Below are positions 19,463-30,600 of a DNA stretch of 64,000 bases, piece by piece. The first letter of the stretch is position 1. Every line of letters starts with the position of its first letter. The notes beneath the pieces were generated by a model. It had not been told where the DNA came from. It worked only from the letters and a program-made list of their open reading frames with translations, and searched no databases. The position numbers and the translations under genes were made by a program. The stretch covers positions 36,150 through 100,149 of the forward strand of contig BRYA01000336.1 of assembly GCA_030267965.1 (NCBI GenBank). Reading direction: 5' to 3'. The stretch comes from Triparma columacea (lineage: Eukaryota; Sar; Bolidophyceae; Parmales; Triparmaceae).

Positions 19463-19942
19463 AACGAAGTATTTGTTCGTTTGGTGATATACTTCAATTG
19501 ACGTTTATATCAGTTCTTTGTTTTTCTTTCTTTTCTCTTTGGGGTCTTTTTGCAGAGCTTGGGACCGAATGGAAAAAAGACCGAAAAATCGGTCCGGTCC
19601 GGTCCGGTCCTGGTCTTTTTGAGGACCGGACCAGGACCGGTCCTGTTTTTTCAGAACGGTCTTTTTTGGTCCTCGGCGGACCACTCCGAACGGTCCTTTT
19701 TTAGTACTTTTTGTCCTTTTTTGGTACTTTTTTAATGAATTCACGCCGGCAGGGACCAGTAGGACCGGTAAGGACCGGGACCGGGACCGGACCGGACCGG
19801 ACCAAAAAAATTCTCACACACCAGGACCGGACCGGACCGGACCGATCTCCAAAATGGCATCGGTCCCAAGCTCTGTCTTTTTGTTCCCCCCACTTCCGGA
19901 GCCATCAGCTTCTGCACCCTTTGCACTTTATACTTCCTCACA
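19463..19942. promoter_or_regulatory. Divergent intergenic region invaded by a MITE
   Basis: This 480-bp region separates the start codons of the MazG-like gene (minus) and SHMT (plus). Most of it is the MITE at 19545-19883, leaving about 80 bp on the MazG side and about 60 bp on the SHMT side. Promoter or 5' UTR sequences of both genes must therefore lie in the flanks or within the element (inference from layout). Confidence 0.45.
19545..19883. mobile_element. Non-autonomous hAT-type MITE with 8-bp target-site duplication
   Basis: The element body is 19553-19875 (323 bp). It is bounded by perfect 15-bp terminal inverted repeats, CAGAGCTTGGGACCG at 19553-19567 and its reverse complement at 19861-19875. 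The similarity extends imperfectly to about 60 bp, including ATCGGTCCGGTCC and further GGTCC units at both ends. It is flanked by identical 8-bp direct repeats TCTTTTTG at 19545-19552 and 19876-19883. An 8-bp duplication and CAG-type ends fit the hAT superfamily. The interior holds many GGTCC/GGACC pentamers, possible subterminal transposase-binding repeats, and no coding capacity, so it would need a transposase in trans. The short ORFs predicted inside are by-products of the repeats. Confidence 0.88.
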
Positions 19943-21807
19943 ATGGCTTCATTTGCTGATCTGTAAGTCTATAAAAAGTGGATAATAGGTTGATTTGTAG
20001 TATGCTATTGCGTATTAAGTGTTTTTGAAGCTTTAGTTTACCCTCCTTGGCACCTTTTATGCTGCTAGAATGTGACGACGACTGGGGATACTTCTGTGCT
20101 AAATTCTCACCATTTGATGAGGGATCTCCGATTAGTTTCCCTCGATGGGAGACATATTTAATCCATCCTTCCGATGTTTACCTCTTCGTTTCAGAAAGAG
20201 GTCCATTTTTGCCTTTTTTCGTGCTGTCCATGATCCTCAAGGCGTCGACTGCACATGCTACTTCATATGGACCAATCTAACACTCCCTTCCCCTCCTCTC
20301 TCTCTTACCAGTCCATTCAAGGGCCTTGTCCCCCTATCCGAGCACGATCCTGTCATGTTCGACCTGATTGAGAGGGAGAAGAACAGACAGTGGAGGGGCC
20401 TCGAGCTCATTGCTTCTGAGAACTTCACCTCCAAGGCTGTCATTGACTGCCTTGGTTCCGCACTTACCAACAAGTACGCCGAGGGTCTTCCCGGAGCCCG
20501 CTACTACGGCGGTAACGATGTCGTGGACAAGATCGAGGTTCTCTGCCAGGAGAGGGCCCTCAAGGCTTACGGCCTCGACCCTGAGAAATGGGGTGTGAAC
20601 GTTCAGCCTTACTCCGGCTCCCCAGCCAACTTCGCTGTCTACACCGGCCTCCTTAAGCCCCACGACCGCATCATGGGCCTTGACCTGCCCTCCGGTGGGC
20701 ACCTCACCCACGGGTTCTACACCTATAGGTAAGAGAATACAGCTCGCTCCTTTGGTGAGTGAAGTAGCGTTCTCACCCCTCCGATCCTCCCCGCTTCGAT
20801 CCTTTTCGCTCCCTCGTCGCAGTAAGAAGGAGGGCACCAGGAAGGCCGTCTCCGCCACTTCTGTGTACTTTGAGTCCCTCCCCTACCGTGTCCACCCTGA
20901 ATCTGGCCTCGTCGACCACGACCAGCTTCAGCGTGACGCTGGCCTCTTCAAGCCTGCCCTCATTGTCTGCGGAGGGTCCGCCTACTCCCGCGACTGGGAC
21001 TACAAGCGTTTCCGCGAGATTGCCGACGAGAACGGCTCCCTCCTCATGATGGACATGGCCCACATCTCCGGCCTCGTCGCCACCGGCGAGCAGGCCTCAC
21101 CCTTCGAGTACTGCGACGTCGTGACCACCACGACCCACAAGTCCCTCCGCGGCCCCCGCGCCGGAATGATCTTCTTCAGGAAGGACGAGAGGGGCTTCGA
21201 GACCAAGATCAACCAGGCTGTCTTCCCCGCTCTCCAGGGAGGACCTCACGAGCACCAGATCGCCGGAGTCGCCACCCAGCTCCTCGAGGTCATGTCCCCT
21301 GAATTTAAGATTTACTCGCAGCAGGTGAAGAAGAACGCGCACGCTCTCTCTGAGAAGCTCGTCTCCTTAGGCCACACCGTAGCCTCCGGTGGAACTGATA
21401 ACCACCTCATCCTCTGGGATCTCAAGCCTGCCAAGGTGACTGGATCCAAGTTCGAGAAGCTCTGCGATGCCTGCAACATCACCCTCAACAAAAACTGCGT
21501 CCCCGGAGACAGGTCCGCCATCACCCCCGGCGGGGTCCGCATCGGTGCCCCCGCCCTAACCACGAGGAAGTTCCTCGAGGCCGACTTCGAGAAGGTCGGC
21601 TCCCTCCTCGACCGCGCCCTCAAGCTGGCGCAGAAGATCCAAGAGAAGTCGGGGCCCAAGCTCAAGGACTTCGTCGCCGCCCTCGAAGGTAACGAGGAGG
21701 TCAACGCCCTCAAGAAGGACGTCAACACCATGGCGACCGCGTTCCCTATGCCAGGGTTCGACCCCGCAGAGATGACCTACAAGGAAATTGAGGGGCCCGC
21801 GGAGTGA
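19943..21807 (+). CDS. SHMT: Serine hydroxymethyltransferase, cytosolic type
   Basis: This PLP enzyme interconverts serine plus tetrahydrofolate with glycine plus methylene-tetrahydrofolate. The model is 19943..19962, 20312..20728, 20823..21807, 473 residues. The first coding exon is 20 nt (MASFAD plus two bases). The join gives [20 protein letters not shown]. The second join (phase 2) gives [20 protein letters not shown]. The PLP-binding segment [14 protein letters not shown] places the Schiff-base lysine at Lys252, and [30 protein letters not shown] and NHLILWDL are all present. No targeting peptide is visible, so it is cytosolic by default. Length and motifs are normal. The first intron (19963-20311) carries a chance reading frame that is not called. 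Confidence 0.96.
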
Positions 21808-22080
21808 GCGGAAAAATGATTTTGTAATAAAATGAAAAGAGAGGGAGATGGGCGTTTGGTGGCTGATGATGATGGTGATAAATGTTGACTGAGCTGGAAA
21901 CTGACAGTAAAATGGGGACCCCCGGTGCATGTAGCGACGGTTTGTCAAATCAGTGACTTTCCCTTTTGGGGACTTTACGTTAAAAACAAGGTTCAGAAGA
22001 AATGCTCATGTCTATTTTAGTCTCGAAAAGCTTGCTTTGTTTGGATTTGGAGAAGAAGGGAAGTGGGATAAAATCCTCAA

Positions 22081-22648
22081 ATGCTGCTTCGCTCTTTACT
22101 CGTCCGACAGCCTCAGCAGGTAGCTCGTCGCTGCCAATCATCGATGGGATTCGTGAGAAACTCTTCGTCGTCCATTACGCGACTTTCCACCTCAGTGAGT
22201 TGTTCTCGATCTTACCATTCTGCCCTAAAAGCACCGTTACTCACACCAATTAACGCCGCCGCGCCACAATATTTTCGAACTCAATTTTCATTAACACCTC
22301 GGTCATTTATCCCCTCAGGATCCTCGGATGAGTGGGTCTGTATCACATGGTAACCTGGTATATCTCAGCGGGCAGGTTCCAAATGATTTCAAGGCCCCTT
22401 TGAAGGACCAGGTCGAAACAACCTTGGCGAAAGTCGATGCCCTCCTCGCTGAAGCGGGAACGAATAAGAGCAAGTTGCTCTCCGCGCAGATTTGGCTCAA
22501 GGATATCAACCGAGACTTCGCTCCGATGAATAAGATCTGGTGTGAGTGGCTGGATGAAGAGAACAAGCCTGTGAGGGCTTGCACGCAGGCCCCAATGGCA
22601 ACGCCCGACATCCTCTTCGAGGTGATGGTGATAGCGGCGAAGGACTAA
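22081..22648 (+). CDS. RIDA: RidA/YjgF/UK114 family enamine/imine deaminase, mitochondrial
   Basis: RidA proteins hydrolyse reactive 2-aminoacrylate and related enamines/imines made by PLP enzymes, protecting those enzymes from damage. The model is 22081..22194 joined to 22319..22648 in phase 0, 147 residues. Exon 1 is an Arg/Ser/Leu-rich presequence (MLLRSLLVRQPQQVARRCQS) with no acidic residue, pointing to mitochondria. The join restores the family start DPRMSGSVSHGNLVYLSGQV. The conserved Arg and active-site edge appear as VRACTQAP, and the C-terminus has the usual LFEVMVIAAK. A start at the Met at 22328 would give a cytosolic form without the first strand. The start codon lies 273 bp downstream of the SHMT stop on the same strand, which is probably incidental. 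Confidence 0.92.
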
Positions 22649-22730
22649 AATAATTGCGGAAGATGACATCAACTTGACAAAAAGAGAACATGGTTTCACA
22701 CAAAGGAAAGAACTTGCAAAAATTGCTTAC

Positions 22731-24640
22731 TTAACCCCTCCTCTTCCTCCTCCTCTTGGCCGTCTGCTGCTCCGCGTCTTCCATCTCCTTGAGATCAACT
22801 TTGCGCCTGGCGATTCCCACCCAGCGTGAAGCTCTCGACTGCCAGCTCGTCTCCTCTCCCTTGATCTTAGCCATGGTATCCCTCTGGATCCTCTGCACGT
22901 TATCCGCAGCCATAATCCTCCTGTCCGTGATGGTCTGAACCGAAAGTTGCTCCTGCCTATCGAAGATCGCCCTGTCCATGGCTTCAACCTTTGCGTGCTC
23001 CATCTCAGCCCTGGTCTGCTCGCCATCTATGAGCTCCTCCAACTCAATGATGCTGTTCCTGTGGGCCTCGAGCATCTCGCTACTGACTGCTCCCTCCTCC
23101 TCTCTCGCAGCTTGCTCTGCGGCGTCGTTCTCGACCTTCCTCTCCTCCTTTAACCTGTTCAGTTCCCTCGTCCTCAGGTCGACCTCAATTTGGACCCTGT
23201 CCGCTGCCTCGGCCATTTTTTGTTCGAAGACCCTCCTCTCTTCGTCTATAACCTTCTGCTTCTGCTTCTCAAACTCATTGTAATCAACCTCTATCTTTCT
23301 GATCTTGACGCTCTGATCAGCCTCCAGACTCCTCCTATCCAGCATCAACTGGTTTCCATCCTCCTGCAAATTGAGGCCCTCAATCCTCATCGCCGCGCCG
23401 AAGAACCAGTCGTCCTCCTCCGGCATCCGCATGGTCAAGTTCATGACCATCTCCCTAAGTTCGTCTCCCCTAGATCTGAATTTCTTCCCCACGCTATCTC
23501 TGCCCATCCTCAACCACCTTATAGCCAAGGCCTTACTAGCAGCATTCAACTCGACCTCCCACTTCTTGGCCCTTTCTACGGACTCGGGGTCGACATTGTC
23601 CATACCTGCAATCTTAGCCTTGCCCCCGTCCAGCTTCCTCTTCCTCATCCTGTCCGCGTGCCTCTCCATCTGCTTCCTGGCATCAGGCCTGGGAAAGACA
23701 CCCCCAATCCTCTTCCTTGCAGCCTCGAGCCACTTGCCCATCATCTTGCCCTCATTACTGGCGTTCGTGACGAAGACCTGGTCGAAGACGACCTCCTCGT
23801 CCTCCTCGTCACTGCTGATGTCATCTGGCCTGGTTGGCCTTCCAGCCCCAGGAAGCTTGGCCTCCCTCTTGAGCCTCTCCTGCTCGAGCTTGTCCAAGCA
23901 GAAGTGGCACCTAGTGATGTACTGGGCCTTGCTCCTGAAGAAAGCCTTCCAGAGGTTAGGATCTTTCTCGTTCACACTGTACTGCTGCTCGAACTCCCCA
24001 ATCAGCCTGTCAATGGCGTACTGGTCGAACTCCCCATTCGTAGCCAGGCCGACGCTCAATATAGCCCCGTTGTCTTCCGTCCTGGCACACACGCTGCAAG
24101 CCGGCTCCTTGTGGCTCTGAATGATTCCCGTGATAAGCTTGTTGAAGGCCCTCCTTTTCCTAGCCTTCTCCAGCCATAGCCTTGCGATAGCCAGGCTAGG
24201 CCCCACCAGAGGAGCCCTGGGCCACTGCCTCCTCATGTCCTCCAGCTCGTCTTCCTCGTCACTACTGACGTCGCTTCTGTCACCTGGTTTCCTGGCGCCC
24301 TCCCCCATGGCCATAAGCTCCGCGTACACGTCCCTAATGTACTCAACCACGGGTCGGCCATCAGGGCCGACGCTCTCAAGACTCCTCGGCGTCAGAAGCT
24401 CAACCAAGTGCTGCAAGATCCAGGGCCTGTTCCTGTCCAAGAATCTGTGCCTGAACCTCTCGCTGTTGAGGGCCTGGAGTTCCAACCTCTCCTGCTCCAA
24501 ATCGGCCTGCCTCCCCTCTCCGATGGCCAACTTCGCCGCAACGTCGTCGTCCACCGTACCCTCGATCTGTTTCGTGACCCATAGCCCCCTCCAGCCAAAG
24601 TACCTGATCTGCACGTCACTCAACCTCATCAAGCCCCTCT
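22731..24640 (-). other. Cytoplasmic tail of the giant protein
   Basis: This segment of about 635 residues follows the last membrane helix. It is rich in Lys, Arg and Glu, with paired CxxC motifs (CSVC and CHFC, about 60 residues apart) that could bind zinc, two SSDEEDE-type acidic clusters that look like casein-kinase-2 sites, a coiled coil near 23330-22930, and a basic C-terminus (KRRRKRRG). It could link to the cytoskeleton or to signalling proteins (inference). Confidence 0.7.
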
Positions 24641-27600
24641 TGACCAAGTCGCATATGCAGAAGAAGATCAAGAAGATCATTGGCATCACAGGGTCTCCGA
24701 AAACAGCGTAATTCTTCCTCAAGAAGATGGTTACGGCAAACATGTTATTAAGCATGCCAAGAGCAAAGATTGCGAGCAAGAAGTAATACTGGGAACTAAA
24801 GCACATGAGGTCTAACGTTTGCATGCCCTCGGCGATACTCTCGTCGAGGGTCTCGCTCTTGAGCATCCACCGCTGCTCCCTCGTGCTAAATCGGTAACGC
24901 TGGTAGCTCACGTAGTCGTAAACCTTCCAACCGTGGATCAATTCCTGAGTGTTCAGGATGAACATATCCATCGTGAAACTAAAGGGAAGCATGTAAGCGA
25001 CGAAAATCGTGTAGAACACCATCTCGTTCTGCCTGATTCCATAATTGTTAGGCATCTGACACTCGTTGAAGTAGACGATGAGGAAGACGTTGATGAACAC
25101 GCTGAGAATACCCCCGGTAATCTCAACGCTATATACAGAGTAACTGTCTAGCAAGGGCTCAATTCCTTCACTCTCCAACTCGATCTCCTCATTGATCCTC
25201 CTCCACTCGAGCTCCTCCGCCTGCTTCTGGGCCCTAGTCAATCTTTTCCTCTTGGCGAACTTCCTCTTGAAGATCATCTGCCACCGAGGGAGGAGCTTCC
25301 AACCAGTCTTTAAGGCAGGGTCAAGGTAGAGTCGCTCGATAATCATTACGCTCAATTCCACAAAGTATGAGAACGTGAAGTCCATGAAATCACTAGCTCC
25401 CATGGTCACGAGAATCTCGCTGACTTCAATGATGACCACCAAGGGGGCATTCATCAAATGTTCCCTCAGCAGGTCGCCCATTACGACATCCATGACCATC
25501 TGAATGGCTTTGAACACCATGATCATCTCGTACACGTGAGCCTCAAAGAACGAAGAATAGGAAAATTCCCAGATCAAGAGCAAGAAAGCCTCGAGGCAGA
25601 ACGATCCCCAAATCAGGTGACTCCTCTTCCACAACATTGGCGTCCAGACTGGACTGGGGGGGACGGGCTCTTCGTCTTCATCGTCCAGGTCGTCCCCGCC
25701 AAGATCATTCTGGCCGCCATCGTCCTCGACGTGCTCGTCCATCCAGTCCGGAACTATCAACTGTGTTCCCAACACTGTCGTGTATATCCCAACAGCGAGG
25801 AGCCCGCAGCCAATCCTTCCAACCCTGTAGTCCTCAATCCTCTCGTTTGTAAGCGCCAAAGTATCAAGCCAGCTCCCGGGGATGCCCTCAAAATTTAAGT
25901 CCGCGGGCCAAACTCCGGCAGTGGCAGTATCTGGTTCGTCAACTCCAAACCAACCCCCCCAGAAGTCCCCAGGATCTTTCTGACCGAACCACTTCTTGAC
26001 CGCAATCAAAGTGATAAAGTAAGGCACCGAGGCTAAAGAGCAACCGACAATGGGCGCGTCTGCGATAATCGCGACAAGAGTCATGGCATGGAAGGCTGGA
26101 GGGTGCCTCAAGTTGGTGAGCAACCTATTGATTGCCCAAATGAGGGCAGCATTGAGGATGCTCATTATTCCTACCAACGTGAAGAAAGCAATGTAGACAT
26201 ACGAATTGAACTCGAACCTATTAAGCAACTCGAACCAAGCAAGAGCATAGAAATGGAACTCGAGCTTGTAGTTGTACGAGATAATTTCTCCAGTAATGTC
26301 GACTTCGCACGGCTCATAACCGTAACTCTTCATACTATCCAGAATTACCTGGTTGCCTCCGAATGCGGGAGGCTTGATGGTCGTGCATAAAGTGTCAAAA
26401 AGTACATCTCCGCTCACAAGCGTCTTCAAGCCCTTCGCCACTTGGAAGTACTCCAGCAATAACCTAACGTCCCTAGGAATGCAATTCTTCATCCCGCTTT
26501 GCTCGGCGTCTACTGTAACAGGGACGAGATCGTCGGTCGTAGCAGTCTTGTCATCGATGTAGCTTCTTCTTCCCCACCTCTCGAGGAGGACACCGTCCTC
26601 GTTGTATTTTGCCTCAAAACCTAGCTCTGAAGGAGTGGGAACCTTGGTGATCCTGAAGAGAACGGTATCAGGCTCAGCCTCGTACCATCTAAGGGCACCA
26701 GTGGAGGTTTCTACACTCTCTTCGTACACGCAGTCAATGTACACTCCTCTGCTGTCCCTCTCCATGACTACTTCACCGTCCTCGTTGAACTTTTCAGTAC
26801 TCAAGACGGCAAGGTTGCAACGGTCACTCTCGGGCTTCATGAGCTGGTTCCACGGATACTGGCTCACGTGCAGCGTGTCGTCGTACTCTTGAATGGTACA
26901 ATCTGGGTGCTCCTCCAGCAACCTACTGATACTCATATAGTTATCAAAGCCGTCGCAATTACTAAAGTATGGAAGGTAAGGGAGCGTCAAGTATTCGAAA
27001 CTATCTCCTCCAGGATTTCCGTTGGGGAAATAGGGGGTTTTGTCTCCGTAACCCCACCAAAGAGCCGTCTTCTGGACCAATGCAATGGGATCCCTCACAG
27101 GAATCGGCTCGTTGTCCAATTCGTCAGTTCTACCCTCAGGGTCGATGTCCTCCTTGACGATGGTGATACTGTCGGTGAAGTTACCTTCGTTATTCTCATT
27201 CAGCCAAGCAGCGTAAAGCTCAATTTGCTTAGCCTGCTGCTTCCTTCGGTTCACCCTGTCTTCGTATCCAAGCTTCTCGTGGGGCTGACCAGGAGATGTC
27301 GTCGCGTCCCCTATACCGATCTTGAAAGGCCTGCTGATCAGGACCCTATTCTCGAACTCAATGTCAACAGTTTTGACCGGCAAGTTGAACGGGAGCTCAA
27401 TATTGGTGGGATTCTCACCGCCATCTAAGAACTTCTTCTCCAGGACAGCCATCCACATGTTCGTGGTATAACCTTCGCCATCGTAGTCAAAACGCTGAGG
27501 AGTGTGCACATGCAGCTCACCTTTGTCGTATCCTCCGAAATAATCTTGAAAGTCGGGAGAGTAGCTCCCGTGAAGCAGCTCCAGAACGGGGGTAAGCTCG

Positions 27601-30600
27601 ACGTTCTTGATAGCGTGAATGCTAAACTGAACAATCTGGTGCTTGTCATCGGGGAATCCACTAACCTTTCCGTTGCTATTGAAGTACGTCGGCATGGGCT
27701 CCGGCTGGCACCTGCAGCACCCAGGTGTCGTAATCCAGAATTCATTGTCCTTGATTGTGTCAGTTGGCGTATCGCCGGTGTGCCATGGACGGAACATCGG
27801 CTCTTCCCCTCCCTTTGAAAGCAGAGGAGTGTTGCCCACAATGATCTTAATTTGTTCAAAGGGTGCAGCCATGTACTGCCTCTGCTCGGAAAAGACTTTT
27901 TCGAGGGACGGGGTGCTGTACACCGAGTTGATGTTTTCGAAATCCATATCGTCAATGACAATGGGCTGGTTCCATTTTACGAACCCATTGAACAGTGCAT
28001 CTCCGGTCTGCCACGATTCTTGGATTTCCTTGTCCATCACAAGCTTACCGAGAGGCTTGGTGGCCCTAGGAGTAAAGTCGAAGTCAGTCACGAATAAGCT
28101 CATGTAAGCGTCCTTCCGGATATGGTCGTAGCCATTGACCGAAGCACTTTCCTGGCACTTCATGGAGTCAACGTCACAGAATACTTGGGTATCGCCCATG
28201 AGTTCAAAGTCGCAACACTTCTTGTCTGCCCATTCCTCCCAGAATTCGTAAAGCTGCACCTCGTAGCAATGGTAATAATCGGGCACTTCCTCACCAGGGT
28301 AAGGATAATTATTTCCGTCCGTGCACACCCTTCTCCACGTATGGTACTCCCATTGCTGGTCCTCGCAGAAGTAAGGCGTGTCAAGGCATTTAAAGAGATC
28401 GGGCTCCTCGTAGATGAGGAAAGTCTCGTAGAAGAGGTCGATTTCCGACTGAGGTATGGAAGTCAACACCTTTTCACCTGTCTCGGGATCAGTGAGTGCA
28501 TTCTTGTGCGTCACGGGGTAAACACCCGAGTCGTACATCGCCTTCGTATCCAGACATCCAGAAACGCCCTCGGCCCCAAGCTCGGCGGTCAGACTCGTAT
28601 TCGTGACACAGACTTGTTTTCTCTCACGCTTCAGACACCTGTCGAAATTCTCAAACTGAATGCCGTCGTTGGGAAGATCGCACTTGCCAGCACTTGGGTC
28701 CTCAGGAGGGGCGTCGCTGTACTGGCATTGGTACCTATTAGGGCAAGGTTTGCAGTCAACGTACGCTGAGATTCTGTAGTGCTCGTTGTATGTCATGTTG
28801 TTGCGAAGCCCTGTCAAATCCAAGGTAAAGATGGCAACCTCATTCGTTTCCATCATTAGTGTCCCGATGCTGTCGCCAGTCTTTTCCATGTTTCCGACAT
28901 CGTTATATCCCGTTGCATTCCTGTATTTCTCCCTGTACTTAAGAGCTGGGAACTTCTTGTGGACCTTGTAGTCCTGGAAAAGCTCATACCTCTCCTGGGC
29001 AAATTCGCCAAGAGTCTCGTTTTTATTAATCCAGTACCAGTCAGGAATAACTGAAATTCTCCTGAGAACTTCCGGGTTTGGAGGGATGAGGCAACCTTCG
29101 ATCCCTTCAGTCTTGACGACAGATACTGTTCCATTGGGGCACTTGTATATGTTCTGGCAATCCATGACATCAAGTCGCCCAGGAGCAAAGGTGATGACAT
29201 TGTCTTCCTTAGCCACAAAGCTCTCGACCTCAGTTTCCGAAAGAGAGTCGCTCTTACTGACCACCTGCAAGATTGACTGGTCGTCGGTGACTTCGGGGTC
29301 CCTGAAGAAGACATAATCGGGAAGTGCCATTCCAAATTCTTCGACCATCCTTATGGCGTAGTTAAGGTCGAAAGTGAAGGGGTCTATGTTTTCTCTTCCA
29401 CTCCCACCCTTCCACGGAAGCTGGTCGACCTGCGACACATACTCCGTGTGCACGGCCTGCTTCAGTTCGTCATAGTCGGTGAACTCCATCTCTTGACCCC
29501 AGGTAAACCTAACCTTGAATGTTGACAACGGATCCATCTTCACCTTCCCGTCGGTACTGTCTAAGTAAAAGTTATCGAAAGGGAATAGTTTCTTCAGCGG
29601 AGGGTCGTACCACTTGCCGTCCTCTTGGAATGGGATCCTGCCCTTGTCGAGCTGAAGAAGTTCGCTGTCTTCCCACTCACACACGTTTCTCCCTTCTGAC
29701 CACTTGAGTCCAAAACCTTCCAAGGTCTCATCTAAATCCAAGGCAAATTGCTTGTCGAGATGAACGCGATCGAACCAAAAGTCCCTGCCACCCCTGAAGT
29801 TCGTGCCTCCAAGGTCAGTGATACCTGTGCCAAAATTGACAGTCTGAACAGATCCCAAGCCGAGGTCGTCAAGAGGTGACTTCGCAGTGCACTGCCAAAG
29901 CCTAAATACGGCTGCCATGACATACATCTGAGAGATGCCGTCGCATTCCTGACGTTTGATGGTGTCCCCGATCAGTTTCCACTTGTGGTCCCTTGCACAC
30001 GTAAGGTCGTTCTTGGTGGCCTCATTGAGCACATATTGCCTGTAGGCTCCATCAGGCTTCCCATCTAAATCTCCAACGTTATAAGGAGGAATAAATGTGC
30101 TGTCATTGTAGAGAGGGATGTTTTCTTTCAGCTCATTGAGGTAGCTGAGATGACTGTTGGTCATGTTCTTACCCAGAGCTCTCCACTCTGTTTTGTGCCT
30201 AATGCGCAAATCAGAGTCGATGCCATTGAAGCACCTCCTCTCGTGGTCAGTTATCACCCTAACGTCGTCGTCATCAGTGTACCTGAGATGAGTCCTGTCC
30301 TTGTAAGGGTTGGCCTCTTCGGCCGAGAGCCTCCTGTTGAGGCCATCGTCGCTGACAGCCCCCACGAAGGGGTTTCCAGTTCCACTGGGGCAGAAGTACC
30401 CCTCAGGGCACAAGAAACGGTATGCCTGGCCAAGACCAGTACCATCATTACAATAGTGTCCCACGGGGCAAAGGGTCGTATACTGGCCTCGGTTCGCCTC
30501 TAGACTAGGGTCAGGAGTCGTGCCAAAATCGCAGAAGTAACCTTCCCTACATACATGGTAATTCTTCATGGCGGTTGTTGTAGCCTCGTCGCAAATGTAG

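Noticed and set aside
19498..19959. Short ORFs in the GGTCC-rich region upstream of SHMT
   Set aside because: They lie in and around the MITE, are made of the pentamer repeats and have no protein features.
20047..20280. A 77-codon plus-strand ORF before SHMT
   Set aside because: It lies wholly within the predicted first SHMT intron and has no recognisable domain.
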